51,212 nucleotides of DNA from Acidobacteriota bacterium (GCA_027592785.1 JAQCLD010000020.1:1-51212); one strand, 5' to 3'. Shown: positions 29,104 through 38,597, numbered from the stretch's first letter. Notes: generated by a model from the letters alone, not told the origin. A program made the numbers and translations.

Positions 29104-29733
29104 CTAGACGCCGTTCGAACGGCGGCCCACCAGGCTCAAGAATTCTTCGCGCGTCTTGGGATTGTCGCGGAAATCGCCCAACATCGAACTGGTGATCGTC
29201 GCCGAATGCTGCTTCTCTACGCCGCGCATCATCATGCACAGGTGCCGCGCCTCGCACACAACGCCGACTCCGATCGGATCGACCGCCTTCTGGATCGTCT
29301 CGGCAACCTGATGCGTCAGCCGCTCTTGCACCTGCAGGCGGCGCGCGAACATGTCCGCCACGCGAGCGACCTTACTGAGCCCGATCACCTTGTTTCTCGG
29401 AATGTAAGCAATGTGCATCTTGCCAAAGAACGGCAGCAGATGGTGTTCGCACAACGAGAAGATTTCGATGTCCTTGACGATGACCATCTCGTCGTAGGCC
29501 ACATCGAAGAGCGCATCGTTGAGCAACTCGTCGACGCTCATGTCGTAGCCGGAAGTCAGGTCGCGCCAGGCCGTCGCCACTCTGCGCGGCGTGTTGACGA
29601 GCCCGTCGCGCTGCGGGTCTTCGCCGATCTGGCCCAATAACTCATGGACCAACTCCTCTAGCCGAGTATTGTCGGGACGGCCGTCTTCGGTTGCCTTCGG
29701 ATCGATGTCATCCGGCAGATGGTGTAGCGCCAT
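29104..29733 (-). CDS. folE: GTP cyclohydrolase I
   Basis: A 209-residue type I enzyme that opens GTP to dihydroneopterin triphosphate, the first step to folate, biopterin and deazapurines. The zinc ligands are visible in [13 protein letters not shown] and in [13 protein letters not shown]; the substrate-binding stretch [23 protein letters not shown] is intact. It begins two bases after the first PTPS gene, so the three genes form one unit. The N-terminal 25 residues are a poorly conserved charged extension. Confidence 0.97.
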   Translation of the reverse strand: MALHHLPDDIDPKATEDGRPDNTRLEELVHELLGQIGEDPQRDGLVNTPRRVATAWRDLTSGYDMSVDELLNDALFDVAYDEMVIVKDIEIFSLCEHHLLPFFGKMHIAYIPRNKVIGLSKVARVADMFARRLQVQERLTHQVAETIQKAVDPIGVGVVCEARHLCMMMRGVEKQHSATITSSMLGDFRDNPKTREEFLSLVGRRSNGV

Positions 29734-29735
29734 TT

Positions 29736-30164
29736 TTAGAGACCCATCCTTAGCTCAAACGTATTGCGCCCCGTCTCTTGCAAGCAAATCTTCCGCAGGC
29801 AGGGCTCACCGGAAGCGAAATGCCGTGGCCAAGCTGCGTTCAGCCAGCCGCCAATCACTCTCGCCAAATTCTCGGTCGTCGGCGTCAGATCAGCAAATTC
29901 CTGGACAGCCGCGTTCATGTCTTTGCGGTCAATCCGGGGCAGGACCGCTTCGTTGACCACCCTATCGACGGCTTCGCGTTCGACGATCATCCCTGAGTCC
30001 GCCGCCGCTTCGCCCCCGACGGTGACGTGCAGCACGTAGTTGTGTCCGTGGCCATAAGGGTTGTTGCATTTACCAAATAGCCGCTGATTCTCTTCTTCCG
30101 ACAGCGAGTCCACATGCAGCCGGTGGGATGCACTGAAAGGATAGACGCGAGTTAACTCCATCAC
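29736..30164 (-). CDS. PTPS/QueD-family protein, cysteine type
   Basis: A 142-residue 6-pyruvoyltetrahydropterin synthase-fold protein. The zinc ligands are His14 (FSASHRL) and His39/His41 in GHGHNY, and the catalytic cysteine is Cys33 in [13 protein letters not shown], spaced C-x5-HGH as in animal-type PTPS. The substrate-binding PTTENLA and the glutamate in LQETG are also present. It acts on dihydroneopterin triphosphate, giving a biopterin precursor or 6-carboxy-tetrahydropterin for queuosine. Placed between folE and a second paralogue. Confidence 0.9.
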   Translation of the reverse strand: MMELTRVYPFSASHRLHVDSLSEEENQRLFGKCNNPYGHGHNYVLHVTVGGEAAADSGMIVEREAVDRVVNEAVLPRIDRKDMNAAVQEFADLTPTTENLARVIGGWLNAAWPRHFASGEPCLRKICLQETGRNTFELRMGL

Positions 30165-30182
30165 GGCAAGAAAACCTGGGGC

Positions 30183-30608
30183 CTAGGCGGCCTGCGCGCT
30201 AACGGGTCCCGTGTAGTCCACGTAGAGATCCGACGTTTCGTAGAGCCGGATCGAATGCAGCCGACGCCCCTCGCCGTGAATCGCCGGCTCCAAACGCTTC
30301 CAGGTCTCTTTCACGAGATTCTCCGCGGTCGGAACGATCCGGTCAAACGGCGGGGCCTCGTGATTCAAGTGGCGATGATCCCAAGGCTCAATAATCTCGC
30401 GGGTGATCAGATCTTTCAGTTCTTTGAGATCCATGATCATGCCGTTGACCGGGTCCACGTCTCCGGCCACGGTGACCTCAAGCACGTAATTGTGACCATG
30501 AGTTTGGCTCTCGATGCCAAACACTTCCGCGTTCTTTTCATCGGACCAATCGGGGTTCGCCAGTCGATGAGAAGCGGAAAACTCCGCCTTGCGAGTAATC
30601 AAGACCAT
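30183..30608 (-). CDS. PTPS-family paralogue with Glu in place of catalytic Cys
   Basis: A 141-residue PTPS-fold protein, first gene of the folE unit. The zinc histidines are kept (His14 in FSASHRL, His37/His39 in THGHNY) but the position of the catalytic cysteine is Glu33 (FGIESQTHGHNY). Cys-to-Glu replacement marks the PTPS-III group, shown in some bacteria and Plasmodium to bypass dihydroneopterin aldolase (FolB) in folate synthesis; the spacing here is E-x3-HGH, not exactly the E-x2-HGH I recall for that group. The rest of the active site (VPTAENLV, LYETSD) is normal. A FolB-replacing role is inference. Confidence 0.85.
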   Translation of the reverse strand: MVLITRKAEFSASHRLANPDWSDEKNAEVFGIESQTHGHNYVLEVTVAGDVDPVNGMIMDLKELKDLITREIIEPWDHRHLNHEAPPFDRIVPTAENLVKETWKRLEPAIHGEGRRLHSIRLYETSDLYVDYTGPVSAQAA

Positions 30609-30655
30609 TTGCCGTGAGCCGCCTGGAGGGGCTAGATTAAGGACGAAGCTTCATT

Positions 30656-31177
30656 ATGGCATTAAGCCGAAAATCTGCCGTCTCGCTCGGCCTAACCCTT
30701 TTACTTGCAGTGGTTTTGATGTGGCGGGTGGCTCCCTACCTGCGGATCTACAAGGTCGACGCCGGCGACCGTGCGCCGGGCTTTGAACTCGCCGGCGATA
30801 ACGGCGCGGGCGCACGCCTCGAAGACTATCGCGGCAAGTACGTACTCTTAAACTTCTGGGCGACATGGTGTCCTCCTTGTGTCCAGGAACTGCCGTCGCT
30901 CAACACGCTCCACCGTGAACTGGAACCAAATGGTTTGGTTGTCCTCGGCATAAGCGTGGACGAGAACAAAGAGGCTTACGAGCAATTCCTCGACCGCTTC
31001 GATGTCGGCTTCCCGACCGTTCGCGATCCGGAAATGGCCGTCGCCAGCCGCTACGGCACCAACATGTACCCCGAGACCTACCTGATCGATCGCGACGGCC
31101 TCGTTGTGCGCAAGTACATCGGCGGCGATGACTGGATGCGCCCCGAGATCGTCAACTACCTGCGGTCGCTGCTCTAG
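30656..31177 (+). CDS. Membrane-anchored thioredoxin-like protein (TlpA/ResA type)
   Basis: A 173-residue protein with one N-terminal helix (SLGLTLLLAVVLMWRV) and a periplasmic thioredoxin domain. The active site is WCPPC in FWATWCPPCVQELPSLN, with the cis-proline region at YPETYLID. The insertion and motif pattern place it in the AlkC/TSA-ResA/TlpA group, which reduces cytochrome c apoprotein or other periplasmic thiols. Its stop overlaps the convergent LysR gene's end by four bases. Confidence 0.93.
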   Translation: MALSRKSAVSLGLTLLLAVVLMWRVAPYLRIYKVDAGDRAPGFELAGDNGAGARLEDYRGKYVLLNFWATWCPPCVQELPSLNTLHRELEPNGLVVLGISVDENKEAYEQFLDRFDVGFPTVRDPEMAVASRYGTNMYPETYLIDRDGLVVRKYIGGDDWMRPEIVNYLRSLL

Positions 31178-32070
31178 TCCGCGGCAGTCCCCATCAGCTC
31201 CAGAAATGCCTGCGCTGCGTGCGACAACTGCCGCTGCGTGGGATAAACCAGCCGCACCTTGCGCTCCATGTGGATCTCCTCCACCGGGACCATCCGCAAC
31301 TCGCGCGCCGCCAGCTCGTTCTCGACACACATCCGCGGCAGGAACGCCACGCCCAAATTCTGCTGTACCATCAGCCGGATCGTATCGATCGTCGGCAGCT
31401 CGATCTCAATGTTCAAGGGCACATGATGCCGCTGGAAGGTTTCCACAACCGACCGACGGTATGGCGAGACCACGTTGTGCGCGATGAAGACTTCGTCGCC
31501 CAGCTCCTTGATACTCACCTTCTTGCGCCGCGCCAGATGATGTTCCGGCGAGACGATAAACACCAGGGAATCGGTGTAGATGTCGACCAGCTTCAGCCGT
31601 TCGTCGCCCGGGTCGTAGCTGATCGCACCCATCTCGAGCGAGCCCCGCAGCAACTCATCCGGAACCTTGCTAGACAAGCTACGCCGCAGCTCGACCTTCA
31701 TCTGAGGATGCTTCCGTCGAAACGCCGTCACATGCTTCAACAGGTACAGTGCCGTAGATTCGTTGGCCCCAATCGTCAGCTTGCCGGCCTTCAGATCCCG
31801 CAGTTCCCCCAGTACGACCCGCAGTTCGCTCTCCAACCCGTCAAACCGGTCGCAATATTCCAGCACGAGTCGGCCGGCATCGGTCAGCATCAAGTGCTTC
31901 GAAGAGCGATCGATCAGCCGCACCCCCAAGTCCGTCTCCAGCCGCTTCAGCGCCAGCGAAATCGCCGGCTGCGTGCGCAGCAGCTTCTGACCCGCCCGCG
32001 AAAAGCTGCCTTCGCGGGCGATCATGCGGAACGTGTCGAGCAGCGCTAGGTCCATGGCGGTGTCAATCAT
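31174..32070 (-). CDS. LysR-family regulator divergent from leuA
   Basis: A 298-residue LTTR with N-terminal helix-turn-helix (EGSFSRAGQKLLRTQPAISLAL) and a periplasmic-binding-like effector domain. It is transcribed away from leuA with a 79-base gap rich in inverted repeats, the classic arrangement for an LTTR controlling its neighbour, so regulation of leuA (and itself) is likely. The start is ATG at 32070; a second in-frame ATG at 32055 is also possible. The effector is unknown; a leucine-pathway intermediate would be the natural guess. Confidence 0.93.
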   Translation of the reverse strand: MIDTAMDLALLDTFRMIAREGSFSRAGQKLLRTQPAISLALKRLETDLGVRLIDRSSKHLMLTDAGRLVLEYCDRFDGLESELRVVLGELRDLKAGKLTIGANESTALYLLKHVTAFRRKHPQMKVELRRSLSSKVPDELLRGSLEMGAISYDPGDERLKLVDIYTDSLVFIVSPEHHLARRKKVSIKELGDEVFIAHNVVSPYRRSVVETFQRHHVPLNIEIELPTIDTIRLMVQQNLGVAFLPRMCVENELAARELRMVPVEEIHMERKVRLVYPTQRQLSHAAQAFLELMGTAAD

Positions 32071-32079
32071 TATCTCTAC

Positions 32080-32145
32080 TTATGCAAAACCCAACAACAA
32101 TAAATTTGCATTATGCGTTGCGGCTTGCTCTACTGAGGCGCATAA
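32080..32145. promoter_or_regulatory. Shared lysR-leuA operator region
   Basis: Two inverted repeats lie in the divergent gap. ATGCAAA (32082-32088) is mirrored by TTTGCAT (32105-32111), and TTATGCG (32111-32117) by CGCATAA (32139-32145). All half sites share the core TTATGC/GCATAA. The spacing suits two LTTR dimers side by side. The promoters themselves were not resolved. Confidence 0.55.
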
Positions 32146-32149
32146 GCCT

Positions 32150-33331
32150 ATGTCTGACCGCGTCTACATCTTCGACACAACCTTGCGCGACGGCGAGCAG
32201 TCCCCCGGCTGCTCCATGAACACCGACGAGAAGCTACTCGTTGCCCGCAAGCTTGTCGATCTCGGCGTAGACATTCTCGAAGCCGGTTTCCCTATCGCCT
32301 CCGACGGCGACTTCGAGGCTGTCCGCAAGGTCGGCGCCGAGTTTCCCGAGATACGCGTAGCCGCGCTGGCCCGCACCGTACAGAAAGACATCGAACGCGC
32401 CGCCAAGTCGCTCGAAGGCGTCAAGAATCCCCGTATCCACTGCTTCGTCGCCACCAGCGAAATCCATCTCAAGTACAAGTTCAACAAGACCCAAGACGAG
32501 ATCCTCGAACTAGCCGTTCGCGGCGTTGAGCTAGCCAAGAAGTACGTAGACGATGTCGAGTGGTCCGCCGAAGACGGCTCGCGCACCGAGATCGGCTACC
32601 TGCGGCGCATCTCCAAGGCCTGCGTTGACGCCGGGGCCACGACCATCAACATCCCCGACACCGTGGGCTTCTGCACACCTGAGCACTATGCCGAGATCAT
32701 CGGAGCTATCGTCGATGAAGTCGGCGACCGGGCCATCGTCAGCGTGCACACCCACGACGACCTGGGCTTGGCTACCGCCAACGCGCTGGCCGCCCTGCAC
32801 GCCGGCGCACGGCAGATCGAATGCGCCATGAACGGCATCGGCGAACGCGCCGGCAACTGCGCTCTCGAAGAAGTCGCGGTCATTATGAACGTCCGCAAAG
32901 ACCGCGTGCCCTTCCATACCAACATCCGTACCGAGGGTCTTTTTGCCGCGAGCCAAGCGCTCGCCTCGGTCATCACCTTCGGACCGCAACCCAACAAGGC
33001 CATCGTCGGACGCAATGCCTTCGCCCACGAGGCCGGCATCCACCAGGACGGCTATCTCAAGCATCGCTCCACCTACGAAATCATGGAGCCCGCCTCGGTC
33101 GGCGTCCCCGCCACGAACCTCGTCCTCGGCAAGCACTCGGGCCGCCACGCGTTGCACCAGCGCATCGTCGACTTGGGCTACGGCGATCTCAGCGCGGACG
33201 ATACGACCAAGGTCTACGAAGCCTTCACCACCATGGCCGATACCCGCAAGGGCGTCCTCGACGAAGACATCGCCAAGCTGCTCGACCAAATGGGCTACGG
33301 CAAGGTCGCTGAGCCCGCCGTTGTCAGCTAG
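32150..33331 (+). CDS. leuA: 2-isopropylmalate synthase without C-terminal regulatory domain
   Basis: From the ATG at 32150 a 393-residue enzyme condensing acetyl-CoA with 2-oxoisovalerate, the first leucine-specific step. The DRE-TIM motifs are intact: FDTTLRDGEQSPG, CFVATSEIHLKYK, VHTHDDLGLATANALA with the metal-binding HxH type, and GIGERAGNCALEEV, FAHEAGIHQDG. The usual LeuA is about 500 residues, with a C-terminal leucine-binding domain; this one ends after the subdomain at VAEPAVVS. A NifV-like homocitrate synthase or a citramalate synthase are less likely alternatives, judged from the LeuA-typical sequences. The frame has an upstream extension past 32024, not used. Confidence 0.9.
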   Translation: MSDRVYIFDTTLRDGEQSPGCSMNTDEKLLVARKLVDLGVDILEAGFPIASDGDFEAVRKVGAEFPEIRVAALARTVQKDIERAAKSLEGVKNPRIHCFVATSEIHLKYKFNKTQDEILELAVRGVELAKKYVDDVEWSAEDGSRTEIGYLRRISKACVDAGATTINIPDTVGFCTPEHYAEIIGAIVDEVGDRAIVSVHTHDDLGLATANALAALHAGARQIECAMNGIGERAGNCALEEVAVIMNVRKDRVPFHTNIRTEGLFAASQALASVITFGPQPNKAIVGRNAFAHEAGIHQDGYLKHRSTYEIMEPASVGVPATNLVLGKHSGRHALHQRIVDLGYGDLSADDTTKVYEAFTTMADTRKGVLDEDIAKLLDQMGYGKVAEPAVVS

Positions 33332-33373
33332 ATTTCAGTCTTACCTGCACTGCACGTCACGCTCTGAGGTGGT

Positions 33374-33823
33374 TTAAAAGGCAAGCGAGAAACGACCGTT
33401 TCGACCGTCGAAGACGAGCATACAGTGCTTGAGAACGTCTCGCCCGATCAGGACATGGAACCCTTGCGATTCTAGGAGTTGCGTCTCAATAGCCGGGATC
33501 GTGCGGTAGCTGAGCGGCGCTTCCTCCTGCGTAGAGAAGATGCTAAAACTCACGTCGTAAAGATCTACCGTAGCCGGGGTCGCACCCGTTGAGGGAGTTG
33601 ACATGAGGCTACTACCGGTAGGACCCAGGCCCAGCTTCTGCAAAACAGAACGGTCAATACAAAGGCAGCTGGCCCTTGTATCGACCAGAGCCTGGACGAC
33701 AACAGGCTCCGGCACTGGTTTTCCTGCTCGCTGAAGAGCCTTGAGCCGCGCTTGGCTCACGCCCACCAGGGCAGCCAACATCGGGCTGCCCTGTTGATCG
33801 ACTTGGCGCGTAAAGTAGGGCAC
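33374..33823 (-). CDS. Retropepsin-like aspartic protease homologue
   Basis: A 149-residue protein of the clan AA retroviral-type aspartic protease fold. The active-site region reads ALVDTRASCLCID, where the classical DTG is DTR, and the second hallmark ILIGRDVL-like stretch is present (VLIGRDVLKHC). The DTRAS variant keeps the catalytic aspartate. The GTG start at 33823 overlaps the TAG stop of the small upstream gene (TAGTG). The family occurs in pairs with small proteins, in a toxin-antitoxin-like arrangement; its target is unknown. Confidence 0.8.
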   Translation of the reverse strand: MPYFTRQVDQQGSPMLAALVGVSQARLKALQRAGKPVPEPVVVQALVDTRASCLCIDRSVLQKLGLGPTGSSLMSTPSTGATPATVDLYDVSFSIFSTQEEAPLSYRTIPAIETQLLESQGFHVLIGRDVLKHCMLVFDGRNGRFSLAF

Positions 33824-34044
33824 TACAGTCGAGAGACAAACTGAGCTTGTTCGGCGGCAACGATTTGTCGAACCATGAAGGGTTCGTCAAGTTTAAATTT
33901 TTCGTACCCCTCTTTCATCGCATCTTCGTAGGTTCCGAAGATCTCCACAATCTGGTCCTTGTGGATCAGCGCGTACTTACCGCGGTCTTTCAGCAACTCC
34001 GATAGCTTTTCTTGGTAGGTCTTCTTTTCTTGTTCCAGCGACAT
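33823..34044 (-). CDS. Small DUF5678-like protein paired with the aspartic protease
   Basis: A 73-residue protein from the ATG at 34044, chosen for the GGGAGG ribosome-binding site upstream. The N-terminus is a short helix (LEQEKKTYQEKL), then a small beta-alpha unit (GKYALIHKDQIVEIFGTYEDA) reminiscent of DUF5678. It overlaps the protease gene by one base (TAGTG), so the two are translationally coupled. Function is unknown; the gene pair is likely a functional unit. Confidence 0.75.
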   Translation of the reverse strand: MSLEQEKKTYQEKLSELLKDRGKYALIHKDQIVEIFGTYEDAMKEGYEKFKLDEPFMVRQIVAAEQAQFVSRL

Positions 34045-34165
34045 GACGGACCTCCCGTGTACATTATATCGTTCGGTCAAGCGCCCGATATCTTCCATCA
34101 GTGATTTCCCCTAAGCCCTCACGGCGGGCCCGAATACCCGCGAAATCTCAAAGGCGGCTAATCGC

Positions 34166-35086
34166 TTGTATCTTGCAACCTCCGGGTTGCCGACTGCTAC
34201 GCTAGCGGACGCCATTCGTCCGCTCATCCTTCTCCTTCTGCTTTGTTCGGCGGCTTCCGCCCAAGATGAAAAAATCCGTCTGTGGCTGCGCGGCGACGAT
34301 TTCGGCTACACCCACGCCTCGAACATGGCCATGGAAAAGGCCTTCGAAGAGGGCTTCATGTCCTCCGCCAGCCTGCTCGTTCCTGGCCCCTGGTTCAGCG
34401 AATCTGCCGCCATGGCCGTGGCCCATCCCGACTGGAACGTTGGCGTCCATCTCACCATCACCAGTGAATGGAATGTCCTGCGTTGGCGCCCGGTCTCTCC
34501 GATCAGCGCCGTCCCTTCCCTGGTCGCTGCGGACGGCCACCTCTACACTTCCGGCTACCGTCCCGGCCCAGCGGACCCCGCCGGCCTGCGAGCGACCCAC
34601 ATGCCCAACCTCGCCGAGGTGGAAAGAGAATTTCGTGCCCAAATCGCGCGCGCCAGATCCAGCGGCCTCGAGATCCAGTACGTCGACTGCCACATGGGTA
34701 TGGCCTGCCGCGAAGACATGCTGCCCATCACCCGCAAGATCGCCGCCGATAACTGCGTCCCTATCGCCGGCCGCCAAACATTCCCCGAGATGCAGAACTT
34801 CGGCCTCAACTGGGACCAACGCACTCCCGCCGAAGGCCACCGTCTGCTCGAAGCCGAACTGCGCAAGCTCACTCCCGGCCTGTGGATGTACGTCGCCCAC
34901 CCGGCCGCCGACACTCCCGAGCTCCGCGCCGTCGACACGAATTCCGGCGAGCGCTGGGCCCGCCAACGCAGCTCCGTCCTGGCCCTGTGGACCGACCCTC
35001 AGATCCGCCAACTCATCGACGAACTCGGCATCGAACTCGTCGGCCCCCGCGACCTCTTCGACTACCAAACCTGCGCGCCTAAGTGA
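34166..35086 (+). CDS. Exported YdjC/ChbG-family carbohydrate deacetylase
   Basis: A 306-residue protein with a signal peptide (LILLLLLCSAASAQ) and a YdjC-type deacetylase domain. The metal motif RGDDFGYTHASN, the histidine strand VGVHLTITSEW, and the third motif YVDCHMGMAC are present. Family members remove acetyl groups from chito- or other oligosaccharides. The start is taken as TTG at 34166 with low confidence; a shorter TTG start is possible. The 3' end has a decayed copy at 38598-38749. Confidence 0.87.
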   Translation: MYLATSGLPTATLADAIRPLILLLLLCSAASAQDEKIRLWLRGDDFGYTHASNMAMEKAFEEGFMSSASLLVPGPWFSESAAMAVAHPDWNVGVHLTITSEWNVLRWRPVSPISAVPSLVAADGHLYTSGYRPGPADPAGLRATHMPNLAEVEREFRAQIARARSSGLEIQYVDCHMGMACREDMLPITRKIAADNCVPIAGRQTFPEMQNFGLNWDQRTPAEGHRLLEAELRKLTPGLWMYVAHPAADTPELRAVDTNSGERWARQRSSVLALWTDPQIRQLIDELGIELVGPRDLFDYQTCAPK

Positions 35087-35194
35087 TGGCCGGAAAAATC
35101 AACCTCACCCAGCTCGACCCGAGCACCCACTGATCAAAGTGTTCTGCGAGCCTTCGCTCGTGGGCTTATGGATGTGTCCCGGTGCGTTGCCCGA

Positions 35195-35216
35195 CCCCGC
35201 AGCCAAAACTGCGGGG
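35195..35216 (+). terminator. Hairpin after the deacetylase gene
   Basis: CCCCGCAG and CTGCGGGG form a perfect 8-bp stem with a six-base loop, 108 bases past the deacetylase stop and about 75 before pntA. No U tract follows, so it may be a weak terminator or a leader element of pntA. Confidence 0.35.
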
Positions 35217-35289
35217 CAGTCGCCGCTCGCGATTTGTTGTAATTGAGAATTGGTCGAGGTCCGTATCTTCCCCGATAGGTAATCTTCCC

Positions 35290-36822
35290 TTGGTAGTGCT
35301 CGGAGTCCCGAAGGAAACGCTTCCCGGCGAACAGCGCGTTGCGCTGACGCCCGCCAATGTCGCCCGTCTTGTTCGCGGCGGATTTAAGATCGTGGTCGAA
35401 TCGGGCGCGGGCGCCGCCGCCGACTTTTCTGACGCTGAGTTCATCACCGGCGGCGCACGTGTCGCCGACCCCGCCGAGATCTGGGCCGCCGACTGGGTGC
35501 TTAAGCTCAATCCGCCCGTCGAGAAGGAAGCGGCGCAGCTACGCGAAGGCGGCGGCCTGATCGCCTACATCTTCCCCGGTCAGAATCCCTGGTTGCTCGA
35601 AGCGCTGGCGGCTCGCAAAGCCAACGTGATCGCGATGGAGTCGATTCCGCGCATCACGAGAGCTCAGAAGATGGACGCCCTCAGTTCGATGGCCAACATC
35701 GCCGGCTACCGCGCCGTGGTCGAGGCGGCCTATCAGTTCGGGCGGTTCTTCACGGGCCAGATCACGGCAGCCGGCAAGGTGCCGCCGGCCAAAGTATTGA
35801 TCATCGGCGCGGGCGTCGCGGGACTGGCCGCAATCGGCGCGGCACGCGGACTAGGCGCGATCGTCCGCGCTTTCGACGTACGCGCCGCTGTGCGCGATGA
35901 AGTGCAGTCGATGGGCGCGGAGTTCCTTGAGCTCTCCTACGAAGAGTCCGGCGAGGGCACCGGCGGCTACGCGAAGGAGATGAGCAAGGAGTTCATTGAA
36001 GCCGAAATGGCGCTGTTCAGACAGCAGGCCGCCGACGTCGACATCATCATCACGACCGCAAGCATTCCCGGCAGGAAAGCGCCTGTACTATTGGCGCGCG
36101 ACATCGTTGAACAAATGAAGCGTGGCTCGGTAATCGTCGATCTTGCGGCGGCCGGCGGCGGCAACTGCGAACTGACGCGCCCCGATGAGGTTGTCGTGCA
36201 CAACGGCGTAAAGATCATCGGCTGGGCCAACCTGCCCGGTCGGCTGCCCAATCAAGCCAGCGAACTCTATGGCAGAAACCTAGTTCACTTACTCGAGGAG
36301 ATGGGCGGCGGCGAGCACTTGCAGATCGATCTCGAAAACGAAATTATTCGAGGCGCCATGATCATGCACGGGGGGCAGCGGCTCGAACCGCCGGAGCCTC
36401 CGCAGCCCGCCCCCAAACCCGCTCGTGCTAAGGCAGTTCAGCACCCGCTCGAATCGCCAATACCCAAGAAGAAGTCCGGCTTGGCGTCGGCGATAGCCCT
36501 TGGAGCCGCCGGAGCCGCGGTGATCGCCGTGGGCGCGGTCGCGCCGCGTTCCGTCCTGGAACAACTCACCATCTTCGTGCTTGCCATTGTCCTCGGTTGG
36601 AAACTGGTCTGGGACGTTACGCCAGCGCTGCACACGCCGCTGATGAGCGTCACCAACGCGATCAGCGGCATCATCATCCTTGGCGGAATGATCCAACTCG
36701 CCCAGCCCGGCTTCAGCCCTGCCGCCCTGCTTGGCGCGCTCGCTGTACTGTTGGCAATGATCAACGTCGCCGGCGGTTTCCTTGTCACCAGGCGCATGTT
36801 GGAGATGTTCCACAGGGATTGA
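35290..36822 (+). CDS. pntA: NAD(P) transhydrogenase subunit alpha
   Basis: A 510-residue alpha subunit of proton-translocating transhydrogenase, matching the E. coli length. Domain I (NAD-binding) starts at [19 protein letters not shown] and includes the fold [20 protein letters not shown] and the mobile-loop region; a Pro-rich linker ([14 protein letters not shown]) precedes the membrane helices of domain II, from about residue 425. TTG at 35290 and GTG at 35296 are both plausible starts; a longer frame to 35182 lacks domain homology. pntB follows four bases later. Confidence 0.96.
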   Translation: MVVLGVPKETLPGEQRVALTPANVARLVRGGFKIVVESGAGAAADFSDAEFITGGARVADPAEIWAADWVLKLNPPVEKEAAQLREGGGLIAYIFPGQNPWLLEALAARKANVIAMESIPRITRAQKMDALSSMANIAGYRAVVEAAYQFGRFFTGQITAAGKVPPAKVLIIGAGVAGLAAIGAARGLGAIVRAFDVRAAVRDEVQSMGAEFLELSYEESGEGTGGYAKEMSKEFIEAEMALFRQQAADVDIIITTASIPGRKAPVLLARDIVEQMKRGSVIVDLAAAGGGNCELTRPDEVVVHNGVKIIGWANLPGRLPNQASELYGRNLVHLLEEMGGGEHLQIDLENEIIRGAMIMHGGQRLEPPEPPQPAPKPARAKAVQHPLESPIPKKKSGLASAIALGAAGAAVIAVGAVAPRSVLEQLTIFVLAIVLGWKLVWDVTPALHTPLMSVTNAISGIIILGGMIQLAQPGFSPAALLGALAVLLAMINVAGGFLVTRRMLEMFHRD

Positions 36823-36826
36823 CGCT

Positions 36827-38230
36827 ATGGAGTCCGGAGTCATTACTGCCGCGTACCTCGTAGCCGCGGTGTTGTTCATCCAGAGCCTCAGCGGCCTTTC
36901 CACCCAGGAAACCGCCCGTCGCGGAAATTGGTTGGGAATCATCGGTATGCTGCTGGCCGTGGCAGTCACGCTGGCCGGCGGCCACATCGGCAATTGGACG
37001 CTTCTGATCCCGGCGTTGGGCGTCGGCGCGGTCGTCGGAGCGATGCTGGCTGCCCGCGTCGAGATGACCGCCATGCCGCAATTGGTCGCGATGCTCCACA
37101 GCTTCGTCGGCGCGGCAGCCGTACTCGTCGGCATCAGCAACTACTTGGCGCCCGGCCACGAGGCTGCCGGCTTCGAGCGCGTCATCCATGAGTTCGAAAT
37201 CTGCGCCGGCGTCTTTATCGGCGCGCTCACATTCACCGGCTCCGTCGCCGCCTTCGCCAAGTTGCAGGGCATCTGGGGCAGCAAGCCGCTGCTGCTGCCG
37301 GGCCGCCACGCGCTGAACCTCGTCGCGCTGCTAGCCTGTGTGCCGCTCATGATCTGGTTCATGAACGCTCCCGAGCCCACCGGCCTCACGCCCTTGCTCG
37401 TCATCACCGTAATCGCTCTGTTGCTAGGAATCCACGGGGTCGCGGCAATCGGTTCGGCCGACATGCCCGTCGTCGTCTCAATGCTCAACAGCTACTCGGG
37501 TTGGGCCGCGGCGGCTGCCGGCTTCTTGCTCGACAACGACCTGCTCATCATCACCGGTGCGCTGGTCGGCAGCTCCGGCGCGATTCTGAGCTATATCATG
37601 TGCCGTGCCATGAATCGTCGATTCGTTAGCGTCATCCTCGGAGGCTTCGGCCAAGGCGCAGGCAAGGCATCTCCGGCCGCTAACGGCGAGCCCCAGGGCC
37701 AGGTCGTCCCGACCTCAGCCGAGGAGGTCGCCGGTTGGCTAGGCACGGCGAAAGAGGTGGTGGTTGTGCCCGGCTATGGCATGGCCGTGGCCCAAGCGCA
37801 GTACGCGCTGGGCGAACTGATGAAAAAGCTGCAAGCCAACGGCACGCGCATGCGCTTCGCTATCCACCCCGTCGCCGGTCGACTGCCCGGCCACATGAAC
37901 GTACTGTTAGCCGAGGCCCGTATCCCCTACGACGTCGTGCTGGAAATGGACGAGATCAATGCGGATTTCCCGTCGACCGACGTTGTGCTCGTCATCGGCT
38001 CCAACGATATCGTTAACCCCGCTGCGCTCGACGACATCGCCAGCCCAATCTACGGAATGCCGGTGCTCGAGGTCTGGAAAGCCAAGACCACTGTGATCTT
38101 CAAGCGCTCGATGGCCAGCGGCTACTCCGGCATCGATAATCCCTTGTTCTACCTCGACAACTCACGCATGCTGTTCGGCGACGCCAAGGCCTCGGTCGAC
38201 GCCTTGCTCGCCAATATGCACGCGGACTAA
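36827..38230 (+). CDS. pntB: NAD(P) transhydrogenase subunit beta
   Basis: A 467-residue beta subunit with about nine membrane helices (residues 1-275) and the NADP-binding domain III (about 290-467), marked by [38 protein letters not shown] and [11 protein letters not shown]. With pntA it couples proton entry to NADPH formation from NADH and NADP. The ATG at 36827 lies four bases after the pntA stop, so translation is coupled. The frame extends upstream into pntA but that extension is not used. Confidence 0.97.
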   Translation: MESGVITAAYLVAAVLFIQSLSGLSTQETARRGNWLGIIGMLLAVAVTLAGGHIGNWTLLIPALGVGAVVGAMLAARVEMTAMPQLVAMLHSFVGAAAVLVGISNYLAPGHEAAGFERVIHEFEICAGVFIGALTFTGSVAAFAKLQGIWGSKPLLLPGRHALNLVALLACVPLMIWFMNAPEPTGLTPLLVITVIALLLGIHGVAAIGSADMPVVVSMLNSYSGWAAAAAGFLLDNDLLIITGALVGSSGAILSYIMCRAMNRRFVSVILGGFGQGAGKASPAANGEPQGQVVPTSAEEVAGWLGTAKEVVVVPGYGMAVAQAQYALGELMKKLQANGTRMRFAIHPVAGRLPGHMNVLLAEARIPYDVVLEMDEINADFPSTDVVLVIGSNDIVNPAALDDIASPIYGMPVLEVWKAKTTVIFKRSMASGYSGIDNPLFYLDNSRMLFGDAKASVDALLANMHAD

Positions 38231-38335
38231 CCCATCGACGCCGCTTGAGATTGATCGTTCCGACGCGCCCCGGCCCCAGATCAGGTCCGCTAACTTCAGT
38301 GGCCAATAATTCCAACGTGTACTAGAATACCCAGC

Positions 38336-38554
38336 GTGTTCGACTTCTCGAGACTGGAAGCAGTGAGGCAAGCCGCCGAGCGTCAGGACTGGAACGCCGC
38401 CGGAGACCTCTACATAGACCTGTCACTGCAGCTGCGCGGCACCCGTGACCGGGTCCGTGTCGAAGCGCTAGCGCCGTACGTCAGGTTGCGGGACGCTGAG
38501 GGCATACAGGCTGTCGTGAAAGAGCTCTGTGCCGCCAACGAGCGCCCCGACTAG
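38336..38554 (+). CDS. Small protein of unknown function
   Basis: A 72-residue protein, MFDFSRLEAVRQAAERQDWN at the start, predicted helical with an internal pattern (WNAAGDLYIDLSLQL) that looks like one TPR-type unit. The start is GTG at 38336, seven bases after a TAGAAT -10 candidate, so the message may be leaderless. No family is recognised; coding is supported by codon pattern and length only. Confidence 0.5.
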   Translation: MFDFSRLEAVRQAAERQDWNAAGDLYIDLSLQLRGTRDRVRVEALAPYVRLRDAEGIQAVVKELCAANERPD

Positions 38555-38597
38555 CGTCCCGTCCTTTAAAACTGACCTCAGCATCTGGCGGCCTGCC

